Source: Myxococcales bacterium (GTDB taxonomy: Bacteria; Myxococcota_A; Polyangia; Polyangiales; Polyangiaceae). From it: a DNA stretch of 64,000 nt. The position numbers were made by a program, and so were the translations under genes. Positions 7,870 to 16,135 of this stretch are shown in pieces. The stretch covers positions 1 to 64,000 of the forward strand of contig JACRDA010000346.1 of NCBI GenBank assembly GCA_016212965.1. Direction: 5' to 3'. Position 1 is the stretch's first letter; the number at the start of each line of letters is the position of its first letter. Below the pieces are notes generated by a model. That model saw only the letters and a list, made by a program, of their open reading frames with translations. It was not told the origin of the DNA and made no database searches.

Positions 7870-8981
7870 CACCTCTCCCCGAGCGCCTCGAGCCGTCCGT
7901 CGGTGCGCATGGCGCGGAGCGCGGCCGCGAAGCGCGCGCGCTCGTCCGGCGTCCCGACGGTGACGCGCACGGCGCGATCGAGGGGCGGGGCGCCCGGCAT
8001 GCGGATGAAGATCCCCTCGGCGAGGAGCGCGTCGAGCAGGCCGCGCGCCCGCGCGGCGCCGCCGAGGTCGAAGAGGACGACGTTCGTGGCCGACGGCAGG
8101 GTCGGCAGCGCGAGCTCGCGGCCGAGTGCGGCGTACTCCTGCCGGCCGCGGGCCACCTCGGCGATGACGCCGGCCGCGAACTCGCGGTCGTCGAGCGCCG
8201 CCTGCGCGCCGGCCTGGGCCACGCCGTTCACGCCGAAGTGCAGGCGCACCTTGTCGAAGGCCGCCACGACCTCGGGCGGCGCGACCGCGTAGCCGATGCG
8301 CGCGCCGGCCATGCCGTAGAGCTTCGAGAAGGTCCGGACCCGAAGCACGCGTGGGTCGTCGGCGGAGAGCTCGGGCGCGCGCGGCGCGAACTCGAGGTAG
8401 GCCTCGTCGAGCACGAGCACGCAGTCGGCGGGCAGGCGCTCGACGAGCGCCTCGACGGCCTGGGGCGTGTGCCACGAGCCGCTCGGGTTGTCGGGGTTCG
8501 CGAGGTAGACGAGCCGGGCGCGCCGGCGCGTGGCGGCCTCGGCGAGGGTCTCGAGATCGACGGCGTCGTCGCGATAGGGCACGGCCTCGACGAGGCCGCC
8601 GTGGCCGATGACGTGATAGGCGAAGGTCGGGTAGCTGCCGCGCGCCATGACGGCGACCTCGCCGGGCGCGACGAAGCAGCGCACGACGAGGCCGAGCAGC
8701 TCGTCGATGCCCGAGCCGACGAGCAGGTGCGCGCGCGTCACGTCGAGCAGGCCCGCGAGCTTGTCGCGGAGCTCGAAGGACTCCGGATCGGCGTACCAGC
8801 TCTGGCGCGGGACGGCGCGCACCATCGCCTCGGCCGCGCGCGGCGACACGCCGAAGGCGCTCTCGTTCGCGCCGAGGCGGACGGCGATGCGGTGCCCGCG
8901 GCGCTCGAGGGCGTCGGGCGCGACGAAGGGCACGGTGGCGGGGATGGCTTCGAGGAGCGGGGTGAATCTCGGGCGGCGCAT
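7869..8981 (-). CDS. hisC: Histidinol-phosphate aminotransferase-like PLP enzyme
   Basis: 370-residue fold-type I aminotransferase. The PLP lysine lies in TFSKLYGMAGARIGY (Lys220), with the family pattern LGANESAFG near the N-terminus, NPDNPSG, and VLDEAYLEF. In histidine synthesis the enzyme converts imidazole-acetol phosphate and glutamate to histidinol phosphate. No other his gene is in the window, and HisC homologues outside his operons may act on aromatic amino acids or in other pathways, so the role is less certain than the family. Start at 8981 (MRRPRFTPLL) precedes the domain directly; the stop overlaps the next gene. Confidence 0.85.
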   Translation of the reverse strand: MRRPRFTPLLEAIPATVPFVAPDALERRGHRIAVRLGANESAFGVSPRAAEAMVRAVPRQSWYADPESFELRDKLAGLLDVTRAHLLVGSGIDELLGLVVRCFVAPGEVAVMARGSYPTFAYHVIGHGGLVEAVPYRDDAVDLETLAEAATRRRARLVYLANPDNPSGSWHTPQAVEALVERLPADCVLVLDEAYLEFAPRAPELSADDPRVLRVRTFSKLYGMAGARIGYAVAPPEVVAAFDKVRLHFGVNGVAQAGAQAALDDREFAAGVIAEVARGRQEYAALGRELALPTLPSATNVVLFDLGGAARARGLLDALLAEGIFIRMPGAPPLDRAVRVTVGTPDERARFAAALRAMRTDGRLEALGER

Positions 8982-9013
8982 CGCGGCCCGAGCATACACC
9001 GCTCCCGCCGGCG

Positions 9014-9697
9014 TCATTCGAGCAGGCTGAGCGAGGCGACGAGCGGCGCGATGTGGTCGGCGCCGAGCACGCGCTCGCAGTCGGCGTCCTCCGTGCCGGG
9101 GTCGGCGTCGACGGCCGCCGAGACGACGAGCCCCTCGCGCTCCTGTTTTTGCGACGGCACGAGCGCGACGCACCAGTCGGAGCTCGCCTCGCGCTCGCCC
9201 ACGCGGAACGCGACGGCCGCGCGCCGGGCGCCCGCGAGCGCGACGCGCGTCGGGGCTCCCTCGCGGAGCGGAGTCGCGGCGGTCGTCGTGAGCGGCGCGA
9301 CCATGTCGCGGAACAGCTCCGCCGCCGCCTCGCTCGTCGGATCGCGCTCGGTGTAGCCCTTCACGACGAACATGAGCATCCGGTCCGGCGGCCCGGCGAG
9401 GCTCACGTAGGTGCCGGCGATGGGGTGGCGGTTCGCGACGAAGTTGGGCCAGATGCCCGACAGGCGCAGGCCGATGCGCGGGAGCTTCGCGGGCGGGCCC
9501 TCCTCCGGCAGGATCAGGATGGTCGAGGCGTCCTCGGCCGAGGCGCCGTTCGCGCCACCCGCCTTCTTCGTGGCGCCCGACGCGAACACGAGCGGGCCAC
9601 GCCGCTCGCGCTCGGGCTTGGCCACCGAGCACGCGCCGACCCCCACGCCGAGGCCGAGAACCCACACCACGAGCCGCCGCGTTGCGCGTGCCGCCAT
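9014..9697 (-). CDS. Lipoprotein of unknown function
   Basis: 227 residues with a strong Shine-Dalgarno (GGAGGTGGGC) and a lipoprotein signal ending GVGVGAC. The mature part starts with a Lys/Gly/Ala linker, then one alpha/beta-looking domain with RIGLRLSGIWPNFVANRHPIAG and two Cys late in the chain (DWC and DADC). I recognise no family. It lies 32 bases upstream of hisC on the same strand and may be cotranscribed with it. It is divergent from the delta-60 repeat gene. Confidence 0.7.
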   Translation of the reverse strand: MAARATRRLVVWVLGLGVGVGACSVAKPERERRGPLVFASGATKKAGGANGASAEDASTILILPEEGPPAKLPRIGLRLSGIWPNFVANRHPIAGTYVSLAGPPDRMLMFVVKGYTERDPTSEAAAELFRDMVAPLTTTAATPLREGAPTRVALAGARRAAVAFRVGEREASSDWCVALVPSQKQEREGLVVSAAVDADPGTEDADCERVLGADHIAPLVASLSLLE

Positions 9698-9827
9698 CGA
9701 GCCCACCTCCGAGTGTCCGGTCGGACCTGCGTTGGACAGAGCGTGGCGCACGGGAGTTCCAGGTGAGATGCATTTTTCCGGAGTGGTGCGAAGAATGGGC
9801 GGGCAAAGTGCGCTAACGTGTGTGTCC

Positions 9828-11240
9828 ATGACACCTCGACGCGCGCCCGGGTCGCACGTGGCGCTCGTGGCGCTCCTTCTCATGGGCGCCGCCTGCGGTC
9901 CGGCGTCGAGCGGGCCTGCGCAGGGGCCGGAGGTCGCCGTCCCGGCAGCGAGCGCGCTCGTCCTCGAGCCCCTGCCCGAGACCGAGGTCGCCCGGCCGGG
10001 CGGCATCGCGCCGGGCTCGCTCGACGGCTCGTTCGGCAAACAGGGCGTGGTGGTCGGCTTTCCCGGCACGTCCGGCGAGAGCCACCTCGCGGCCGTCGCG
10101 GTCGACGCGGACGGGCGCATCGTCGCGGCGGGGTACGTCGGGCCGCCGGGCGAGCCGGCGCGCATGATGGCCCTGCGCATGCTGCCCGACGGCCGGCCCG
10201 ACGCGAGCTTCGGCGCGCGCGGGCTCGCGGTCGTGCCCACCGAGGGCTCGTCGTTCGCACAGGGCGTCGCGCTCGGCCGCGACGGCGAGGTGTGGGTGAG
10301 CGGCTACCGGGGCGAGGACGCCATGCTCGTGCGCTTTCGCCCCGACGGCACGCTCGACGCGCGTTTCGGCCAGGGTGGCGTCGTCGAGACCGACTACGGC
10401 TCGCGCGACGACCGCGGAGGTCAGGTGGTGGCGCTCGCCGACGGGGGCGCGCTCACGGTCGGCATCCGCTGCGAGCCGTGCGGCGGGCACCGGTTGGCGC
10501 CGACCCACTACGGCATCGTCGTCGTGCGGCACGGCGCGGACGGGCGCCCGCTCGGCAAGCAACAGCTCGACGTGGGCACGCAGCGCGATTTCCCGACGCG
10601 CATCGCGCGCGCGCCCGACGGCGGGCTCGTCATCGGCGGCTACACGAGCTCGCGCCAGCCGGCGCCGGGCACGAGCTACGATCTCTTCGCCGCGCGCCTG
10701 GGACCCGATCTCGCGCTCGACACCGGCTTCGGCGAGGGCGGTTACCGCGTCGTCGATCTCGGCGGCGACGAGATCGGCTGGGCGCTCGCCGTCGCGCCCG
10801 ACGGCAAGATCCTCCTCGGTGGCCACAGCGAGCTCGGGCACGTGGCGTCGCCGGCGGTCGTGCGGCTCACGCCCGGGGGCGCGCTCGACGAGTCCTTCGG
10901 CGGGGGTCGCGGCTCGGTCGTGCTGCGCCGCCGCGAAGGCGAGCTTCAGTTGTATGGTCTGCACGCCCTCGCGGACGGGGCGATCGTGGGCACGGGCTTC
11001 GCGCGGGCCGGCGGCGACGCCCAGGCGACGCTCGCGCTCGTGCGCTTCACGGCCGCGGGCGCCGCCGACGTGCGCGCCTGGCCGCCCGACGGCACGCGCG
11101 TCTTTCGCGCCGGCAAGGGCGAGAGCCTGCTCGGCACCTCGGCGCTCGCGCCCGACGGGCGCATCGTGCTCGCGGGCTACCTGTCGAGCGCGGACGAGGG
11201 CGGTGCGGCGGAGGTCGTCGTCGCGCGCGTGTGGCCCTGA
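9828..11240 (+). CDS. Delta-60-repeat lipoprotein (beta-propeller-like)
   Basis: 470 residues with a lipoprotein signal (LLLMGAAC). The mature protein repeats units of about 55 residues, each with a PDG.I...G and LD.SFG.GG pattern (for example GSLDGSFGKQGVV, RPDASFGARGLA, TLDARFGQGGVV), the hallmark of the delta-60 repeat found mainly in Deltaproteobacteria-related groups. Such repeats probably fold as propeller blades. At least seven units are visible. A CEPC pair sits mid-protein. An envelope-exposed, non-enzymatic binding role is the most likely. Its last codons take part in the repeat that flanks the toxin-antitoxin pair. Confidence 0.82.
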   Translation: MTPRRAPGSHVALVALLLMGAACGPASSGPAQGPEVAVPAASALVLEPLPETEVARPGGIAPGSLDGSFGKQGVVVGFPGTSGESHLAAVAVDADGRIVAAGYVGPPGEPARMMALRMLPDGRPDASFGARGLAVVPTEGSSFAQGVALGRDGEVWVSGYRGEDAMLVRFRPDGTLDARFGQGGVVETDYGSRDDRGGQVVALADGGALTVGIRCEPCGGHRLAPTHYGIVVVRHGADGRPLGKQQLDVGTQRDFPTRIARAPDGGLVIGGYTSSRQPAPGTSYDLFAARLGPDLALDTGFGEGGYRVVDLGGDEIGWALAVAPDGKILLGGHSELGHVASPAVVRLTPGGALDESFGGGRGSVVLRRREGELQLYGLHALADGAIVGTGFARAGGDAQATLALVRFTAAGAADVRAWPPDGTRVFRAGKGESLLGTSALAPDGRIVLAGYLSSADEGGAAEVVVARVWP

Positions 11241-11282
11241 AGGCGGGTACGCTCTCTGGATGGCGACGCTCCACGACGACGT
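11226..11282 (+). repeat. Left degenerate direct repeat flanking the TA pair
   Basis: Aligns without gaps to 12036-12092, the region around the ppc start codon, with about 50 of 57 positions equal and the last 22 identical. It includes a decoy ATG (11260) and the first codons of ppc, so it is a remnant of the ppc 5' end sitting before the VapBC-like genes. Confidence 0.85.
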
Positions 11283-11314
11283 CGGTGCCAGATCACCGGC
11301 AGCTCGCGCCGGCA

Positions 11315-11692
11315 CTACACCGCGTGCAGCCTCAGCTCCGGGGCGAGCCTTCTCAGGTCGTCGGGATCGGAGGTCAGGACCACGTGACCACGCGTGCGCG
11401 CGCACAGGACGACCGAAGCGTCGACGACGTCGCTCGTGCGGGTCGCGCCGCACAGCTGTCCGGCTGCCCGCGCGCGTGCGTCGTCGAGCGGCTCGACCTC
11501 GACGGCGTCCGAGCCGAGCAGTCGGACCAGCCGCACCTGCCTCTTGCCGTCGCGCCACGCCTGTCCCACGACGCCCGCCGGCACGACCACACCGAGGCGT
11601 CGCTGCACGGCGCGCAGGATGACGGACACGACGAGCCGGTCGTTGCGCTCGAACGCGACGAGGGCGCCGGTGTCGAGCGTGATCCCGCTCAT
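11315..11692 (-). CDS. vapC: PIN-domain ribonuclease toxin, VapC-like
   Basis: 125 residues with the PIN acidic residues in place: Asp in LDTGALVAFER near the N-terminus, Asp in DVVDASVVLCAR, and Asp in LTSDPDDLRRL. VapC toxins cleave RNA, often tRNA or rRNA. Preceded on the same strand by the RHH antitoxin gene with an ATGA overlap, the usual antitoxin-toxin order. The pair is a foreign-looking insert between two copies of the ppc 5' region. Confidence 0.82.
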   Translation of the reverse strand: MSGITLDTGALVAFERNDRLVVSVILRAVQRRLGVVVPAGVVGQAWRDGKRQVRLVRLLGSDAVEVEPLDDARARAAGQLCGATRTSDVVDASVVLCARTRGHVVLTSDPDDLRRLAPELRLHAV

Positions 11693-11946
11693 GCCGCCGT
11701 GCGCTTGCGGGCCTTGCCGGTTGCGAGGATCCGATCCGCCTGCCTGCGCTCGGCCGCGGTCATCGGGCCGCCCGTCTCCGCCAGCATCTGCTCGAGCAGC
11801 TGTTCGAGCTCGTCGAGCTTGCTCTTCTGCTCGAGGGCACTCGCGACGTAGGCGCTCACGCTCGCCGCCCGACCGCGTGCGACGGCCGCCCGCGCCCGAT
11901 GGAGCAGGCGCTCCGGAATGCTCACGGCGATTTTCGCGACGGTCAT
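11689..11946 (-). CDS. vapB: Ribbon-helix-helix antitoxin, VapB/CopG-like
   Basis: 85 residues from the ATG at 11946 (an ATG at 11958 would add MHPG). The N-terminal VAKIAVSIPERLLHRARAAV followed by SVSAYVASAL matches the beta-helix-helix of RHH repressors. The C-terminal half (KLDELEQLLEQM..AERRQADRIL) is a helical tail suited to wrap the toxin. It should neutralise the PIN toxin and repress the pair by binding the region just upstream. The stop overlaps the toxin start by four bases (ATGA). Confidence 0.78.
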   Translation of the reverse strand: MTVAKIAVSIPERLLHRARAAVARGRAASVSAYVASALEQKSKLDELEQLLEQMLAETGGPMTAAERRQADRILATGKARKRTAA

Positions 11947-12007
11947 ACCAGGATGCATACCGGCTGCTCGCCGAGTCGTCAACGCCCGGGCCGTCCCCGA
12001 TCCGAGG

Positions 12008-12092
12008 GTCGTGGGCACGGGCTTCGCCCGGGCCGCGCGTCTGGCCCCGAGGGCGAGTACGCTGTGCGGATGGCGACGCTCCACGACGACGT
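12008..12092 (+). repeat. Right repeat: fused copies of delta-60 gene pieces and ppc start
   Basis: 12008-12035 matches 10983-11010 inside the delta-60 gene at 26 of 28 positions, and 12036-12092 matches 11226-11282. The two source blocks are 215 bases apart upstream but adjacent here, so this arm is a deleted duplicate. It contains the true ppc start (12070). Confidence 0.75.
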
Positions 12093-14595
12093 GAACCGCC
12101 TCGGCCGCCTGCTCGGCCGGGTGGTGCAGGAGCAAGAGGGCGCGGCGTTCTTCGCGCTGCTCGAGGACGTGCGCACGCAGACGAAGGCCCTGCGCGAGGC
12201 CGGTCTCGACACGGCGCCGCTCCAGGCGCGGCTCGCCTCCGTGTCGCTCGCCGAGGCCGAGGGGCTGGTGCGCGCCTTCTCGCTCTACTTTCAGCTCGTG
12301 AACCTCGCCGAGGATCACGAGCGGCTGCGGCGCGTCGCCGAGGCGCCGGGCCCGCGCCGGCAGGGGCTCGAGGACGCGCTCCGGCAGCTCGCCGCCCGCG
12401 GCCTCTCGGCCGACGCGGCCGAGGCGCTCGTCGCGGGGGTCGAGCTCGGGCTCACCTTCACGGCGCATCCGACCGAGATGCGGCGGCGCACCGTGCGCGA
12501 GCACCTCGCCGCGGTCGCGCGCGAGCTCGGCACGCTCGCGACGCCCGCCTCCGAGGAGCGCATCACGGCGCACGTCGAGGCCCTGTGGGGCACGCTCGAG
12601 CTCGAGCGCGTGGAGCCGACCGTGCGGGACGAGGTCGTGGGCGGCCTCGGCTACGTCGCGGTCATCGCGTCCGTGCTCCCGGCGCTCGAGCGCGAGCTCC
12701 GGGCCGCGTTCCGGCGCGTGTTCGGCCGCGAGACGGCGCTCGAGCTGCCGCTCGCGCTCTGCTCCTGGATCGGCGGCGACCGCGACGGCAATCCGAACGT
12801 CACGGCCGAGGTCACGCGCGAGACCTTCGGCTACCACGCTGCGAGCGCCCGGACGCTGCTCCGCGCGGCGATCACCGAGGCCTACGCGAGCCTGAGCCAG
12901 CACGCCGTCCGCCTGGCGCGCGTACCGCCCGAGCTCGCTGGGCCGCCCGAGCCGTGGCGCGCGGCGCTCTTCCTGCTCCACGAGGAGCTCGGGGGCGACG
13001 GCCCCGTCGAGCCGGCGCCGCGCCTCGCCGCGATCGAGCGCACGCTCCACGCGAGCGGGCAGCACCGGAGCGCCGAGTGCTTCGCGCTGCCGCTGCGCGT
13101 CACGGCGCGCGCGCTCGGCGTGCACTTCGTGTCGCTCGACATCCGCGAGCACTCGGCCGTGACCGGCGCGGCCGTCGCCGAGCTCTTCCGCCGGGCCGGC
13201 CGGGGCGGCTACGCCGAGGCGGACGAGCCCACGCGCCGCGCGTGGCTCCGGGCGGAGCTCGCGACGCGCCGGCCGATGCTGGCCGTCGGCGAGGTCGGCT
13301 CCGAGGCGCTCCTCGCCGTGCTCGAGCCCCTGCACGCGGCGCGCGACGCGATGGCGGCCGCGGGCTCGCGTGCCTTCGGGCGCTACGTCACCTCGATGAG
13401 CGAGGAGGTGAGCGATCTGCTCGAGGTGCTCGTGCTCGGGCGCGAGGTCGGCGTGCGCGTCTTGCCCGTGCCGCTCTTCGAGACGCGGGAAGATCTCGCG
13501 CGCGCGCCCGAGGTGCTGCGCGAGGTGCTCGCCCTGCCGGAGTACCGCGCGCACCTCGGCGACGACGTGCAGGAGGTGATGATCGGCTACAGCGACAGCA
13601 ACAAGGACGCCGGCTTCTTCGCGGCGCACTGGTCGCTCCACCAGGCCCAGCGCCGCGTGGCCGAGGTGTGCCGGGCCGCGGGGGTGCGCTACCGCTTCTT
13701 CCACGGGCGCGGCACCAGCATCGGCCGCGGCGGCGGGCCCATGGTGCGCGGCCTGCTCGGCCAGCCACCCGGGACGATCGGCGCCGGCCTGCGCATCACC
13801 GAGCAGGGCGAGGCGCTCGCCGACAAGTACAGCCACCCGGAGCGCGCGCGCCGCAACCTCGAGCAGGCGCTGTACGGCCTGCTCGTCGCGGCCGCCGCCG
13901 AGCCCGAGCCCTTGCCCGACGCGTGGGTCGAGGCGCTCGATCGCGCGGCCGAGGCGAGCGTGCGGGCCTACCGCTCCCTCGTGGAAGATGCGGAGTTTCT
14001 CCCGTTCTTCGAGGCGGTGACGCCCATCAACGAGATCGCGCGCCTGCGCATCGCGTCGCGGCCCGTGCGCCGGCCCGGCGCGGCGACGCTCCAGAACCTG
14101 CGCGCCATCCCCTGGGTCATGGCGTGGACGCAGAACCGCGCCAACTTGCCGGGTTGGTACGGCCTCGACACCGCGCTCGCCGCCCTCGGTGAGCCGCTCG
14201 CCCGCGAGCTCTACCTGCGCGCGCCGCTGTTCCGCGCGATGCTCGACAACGCCCAGCTTTCGCTCGCCACGAGCGACGCCGGCATCTTCCGCGCCTACCT
14301 CGGCCTCGCCCCCGAGGGTAGCGCGCTCGGCGCCCGCATCCTCGAGGCGCGCGAGCGGACCGAGCGGCTCGTCGCGGACGTCCTCGTCGCGCCGCTGCTC
14401 GCCGGCGAGCCCGCCCTCGCGCGCTCCATCGCGCTCCGCAATCCGTACGTGGAGCCCATCCACCGCTTGCAGGTCGAGCTACTGCGGCGCGCGCGGGCGC
14501 GTGCGCTCGCCGGCGAGCCCGTCGACGCAGAGCTCGAGCGCGCCTTGCTCCTGTCGATCCACGGCATCGCGGCGGGCGTGCGCAACGCGGGGTAG
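12070..14595 (+). CDS. ppc: Phosphoenolpyruvate carboxylase
   Basis: 841-residue anaplerotic enzyme making oxaloacetate from PEP and bicarbonate. Hallmarks: catalytic His in FTAHPTE (His133), the SWIGGDRDGNP signature, GYSDSNKDAGFFAAHW with Lys512, FHGRGTSIGRGGGP, and the C-terminal SIHGIAAGVRNAG close to the usual end (family: M(N/H)GIAAGMRNTG). Slightly shorter than the E. coli type. The start MATLHDDVNRLG is supported by conservation with the remnant at 11260. The usual Gly-rich regulatory ends are present. Promoter and leader were probably involved in the duplication described for the TA pair. Confidence 0.95.
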   Translation: MATLHDDVNRLGRLLGRVVQEQEGAAFFALLEDVRTQTKALREAGLDTAPLQARLASVSLAEAEGLVRAFSLYFQLVNLAEDHERLRRVAEAPGPRRQGLEDALRQLAARGLSADAAEALVAGVELGLTFTAHPTEMRRRTVREHLAAVARELGTLATPASEERITAHVEALWGTLELERVEPTVRDEVVGGLGYVAVIASVLPALERELRAAFRRVFGRETALELPLALCSWIGGDRDGNPNVTAEVTRETFGYHAASARTLLRAAITEAYASLSQHAVRLARVPPELAGPPEPWRAALFLLHEELGGDGPVEPAPRLAAIERTLHASGQHRSAECFALPLRVTARALGVHFVSLDIREHSAVTGAAVAELFRRAGRGGYAEADEPTRRAWLRAELATRRPMLAVGEVGSEALLAVLEPLHAARDAMAAAGSRAFGRYVTSMSEEVSDLLEVLVLGREVGVRVLPVPLFETREDLARAPEVLREVLALPEYRAHLGDDVQEVMIGYSDSNKDAGFFAAHWSLHQAQRRVAEVCRAAGVRYRFFHGRGTSIGRGGGPMVRGLLGQPPGTIGAGLRITEQGEALADKYSHPERARRNLEQALYGLLVAAAAEPEPLPDAWVEALDRAAEASVRAYRSLVEDAEFLPFFEAVTPINEIARLRIASRPVRRPGAATLQNLRAIPWVMAWTQNRANLPGWYGLDTALAALGEPLARELYLRAPLFRAMLDNAQLSLATSDAGIFRAYLGLAPEGSALGARILEARERTERLVADVLVAPLLAGEPALARSIALRNPYVEPIHRLQVELLRRARARALAGEPVDAELERALLLSIHGIAAGVRNAG

Positions 14596-14610
14596 CCCCC
14601 CCGCGCGCGG

Positions 14611-15105
14611 TCATCCGATCTGCTTCAGCATCGTGTCCGCGTCGCTCACCTCGAACTTGCCAGCCTCTTCGACGTTGATGCGCCGGATGACGCCGTCCTC
14701 GACGAGCAGCGAGAAGCGCTTGGAACGCACGCCCATGTTCGGGATGTCGACCTGGAGCCCGAGCTTGCGCGTGAAGACGGCCGCGCCGTCGCCGAGCATG
14801 CGCACCTTGCCGATCGCGCCGAGCTCGCGGCCCCAGGCGGCCATCACGTAGCCGTCGTTCACGGCCACGCACCACACCTCGTCGACGCCCTTCGCCTTGA
14901 GGTCGGGCAGGTGCTTCACGTAGCCCGGCACGTGCTGCGCCGAGCACGTCGGAGTGTAGGCGCCGGGCAGGCCGAAGATGACGATGCGCTTGCCCTTCGC
15001 GCTCTCGGCCACCTGGATTTTCTGCGGGGAGACGGGGCAGGCGGGGCCGAACTCGGTCGACTCGGTGAGGGTTGCGTCAGGGAGCTGGTCGCCGATCTTG
15101 ATCAT
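14611..15105 (-). CDS. Peroxiredoxin, Prx5/redoxin type
   Basis: 164 residues. Peroxidatic Cys in PGAYTPTCSAQHVPGY; the Prx5-type motifs VNDGYVMAAWG and GDGAAVFTRKLGL are clear. Reduces hydrogen peroxide and organic peroxides using thiol donors, in the cytoplasm (no signal peptide). The ATG at 15105 has an excellent Shine-Dalgarno (GGAGGAAATAC). The gene is convergent with ppc, 15 bases between stops. There is one further Cys late (DEVWCVAV) that could act in resolution or glutathionylation. Confidence 0.92.
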   Translation of the reverse strand: MIKIGDQLPDATLTESTEFGPACPVSPQKIQVAESAKGKRIVIFGLPGAYTPTCSAQHVPGYVKHLPDLKAKGVDEVWCVAVNDGYVMAAWGRELGAIGKVRMLGDGAAVFTRKLGLQVDIPNMGVRSKRFSLLVEDGVIRRINVEEAGKFEVSDADTMLKQIG

Positions 15106-15228
15106 GTATTTCCTCCGGGGCTCGCGGCTTAGGCCGGAGCGGGCGCGGAGCATACGAGAAAACGCGGGCGACGCACGTCCGGCGCGCGCGAGCCCGTCAG
15201 GGCACCATGTCCGACACCACGGCGGCGC

Positions 15229-15960
15229 TCAGCGCCGCGGGCCGACGACCTTGTAGGTGTGGTGGCCTTCGGCGTCGGTCGCGGCGGGCAGGATGCGCAG
15301 CGCCTCGAGGCGCAAGACGAGCATGCGGCCAGCGGGCGTGCGCACGCGCGTACCGCCGGACGGATCGTCGCCGAGGACGGCGCAAAGCCCGAACTGCGGG
15401 TGATCGAGGAGATCGCCCGCGTTGACGACCTCGATGCCGCCCTCGTCCTCGTCGGGCACGGGCGCAGGGGGGCGCTTCGGCACCGGGATCGGGCCGAAGC
15501 CGAGCGCGACGGGCGGCGCCGCGGGCGACTCGGCCTGCACGGGTCTCGGGGCCGGTGCCGCGGGCGGGCTCGGCAGCGGCGCGGGTCGCGCGCGCGCGGT
15601 GACCGCCTGCCGGCCCACGATCGCGTCCACGACGAGACTGAGCGGGCCCGTGACCGCGGCGACGATGAGCCCGCTCTTCGCCTCGCCCGCCGCGAGCACG
15701 GTCGCGTGCAGGGCGACCTCGACGCCGCCTTCGCGCCGCGTGATGCGGCCCGCGAGGGAGGTGACCGCCGCGTTCTCGAGCGTCGTCGCGTCGCCGGGCG
15801 CCACCGCCAGCTCGCACAGCTCGAGGACGCCGGCGCCGGAGACGAGCGCTTCCTCCCAGCCGGCGGCGCGCGCCAGCGTGGCGAGCGCCGCAAGGAGATC
15901 CTCTCCCGGATCGGTCCGGATGATCCCCCGTGAAATCGCGTCCGCGTCGACGAGTCGCAC
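15229..15960 (-). CDS. PPC/DUF296 domain protein with C-terminal small beta domain
   Basis: 243 residues from the GTG at 15960, which has GAGG upstream; a longer frame to 16137 exists but its extension is Arg-rich and not protein-like. Residues about 1-130 resemble the plant-and-prokaryote-conserved (PPC, DUF296) domain: an AALATLARAAGWEEALVSGAGVLELCEL core and trimer-like beta strands with ..EVALHATV..... A Pro/Ala linker (about 135-175) leads to a C-terminal piece, LLDHPQFGLCAVLGDD...VRTPAGRMLVLRLEALRILP, a combination seen in PPC-domain proteins of this type. Possibly DNA-binding, but no AT-hook is visible. Divergent from the next gene. Confidence 0.7.
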   Translation of the reverse strand: MRLVDADAISRGIIRTDPGEDLLAALATLARAAGWEEALVSGAGVLELCELAVAPGDATTLENAAVTSLAGRITRREGGVEVALHATVLAAGEAKSGLIVAAVTGPLSLVVDAIVGRQAVTARARPAPLPSPPAAPAPRPVQAESPAAPPVALGFGPIPVPKRPPAPVPDEDEGGIEVVNAGDLLDHPQFGLCAVLGDDPSGGTRVRTPAGRMLVLRLEALRILPAATDAEGHHTYKVVGPRR

Positions 15961-16135
15961 TGGGCCTACCTCGGCAGGGCGGACCCGCGGTCCGCCGTGG
16001 CTCGCTCGCCGCCGCGCGGGAGCGCGCCGCGGGAGCAGGGGCGCACGTTGCCCCGAGTCCGCGGCGGCCGCAACTGCGACCCGTCGGCGTGGCCCGGCGC
16101 ATCCCGGCTCGCGCGAGGCGTGGTAAGGGTCGCGC

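Noticed and set aside
7021-8292. Plus-strand 423-codon open frame over hisC and its neighbour
   Set aside because: Antisense shadow; the minus-strand genes carry clear family motifs.
11260-11310. Second start of ppc at 11260
   Set aside because: The frame diverges from ppc after 11282 and soon meets TA sequence; it is only a duplicated fragment.
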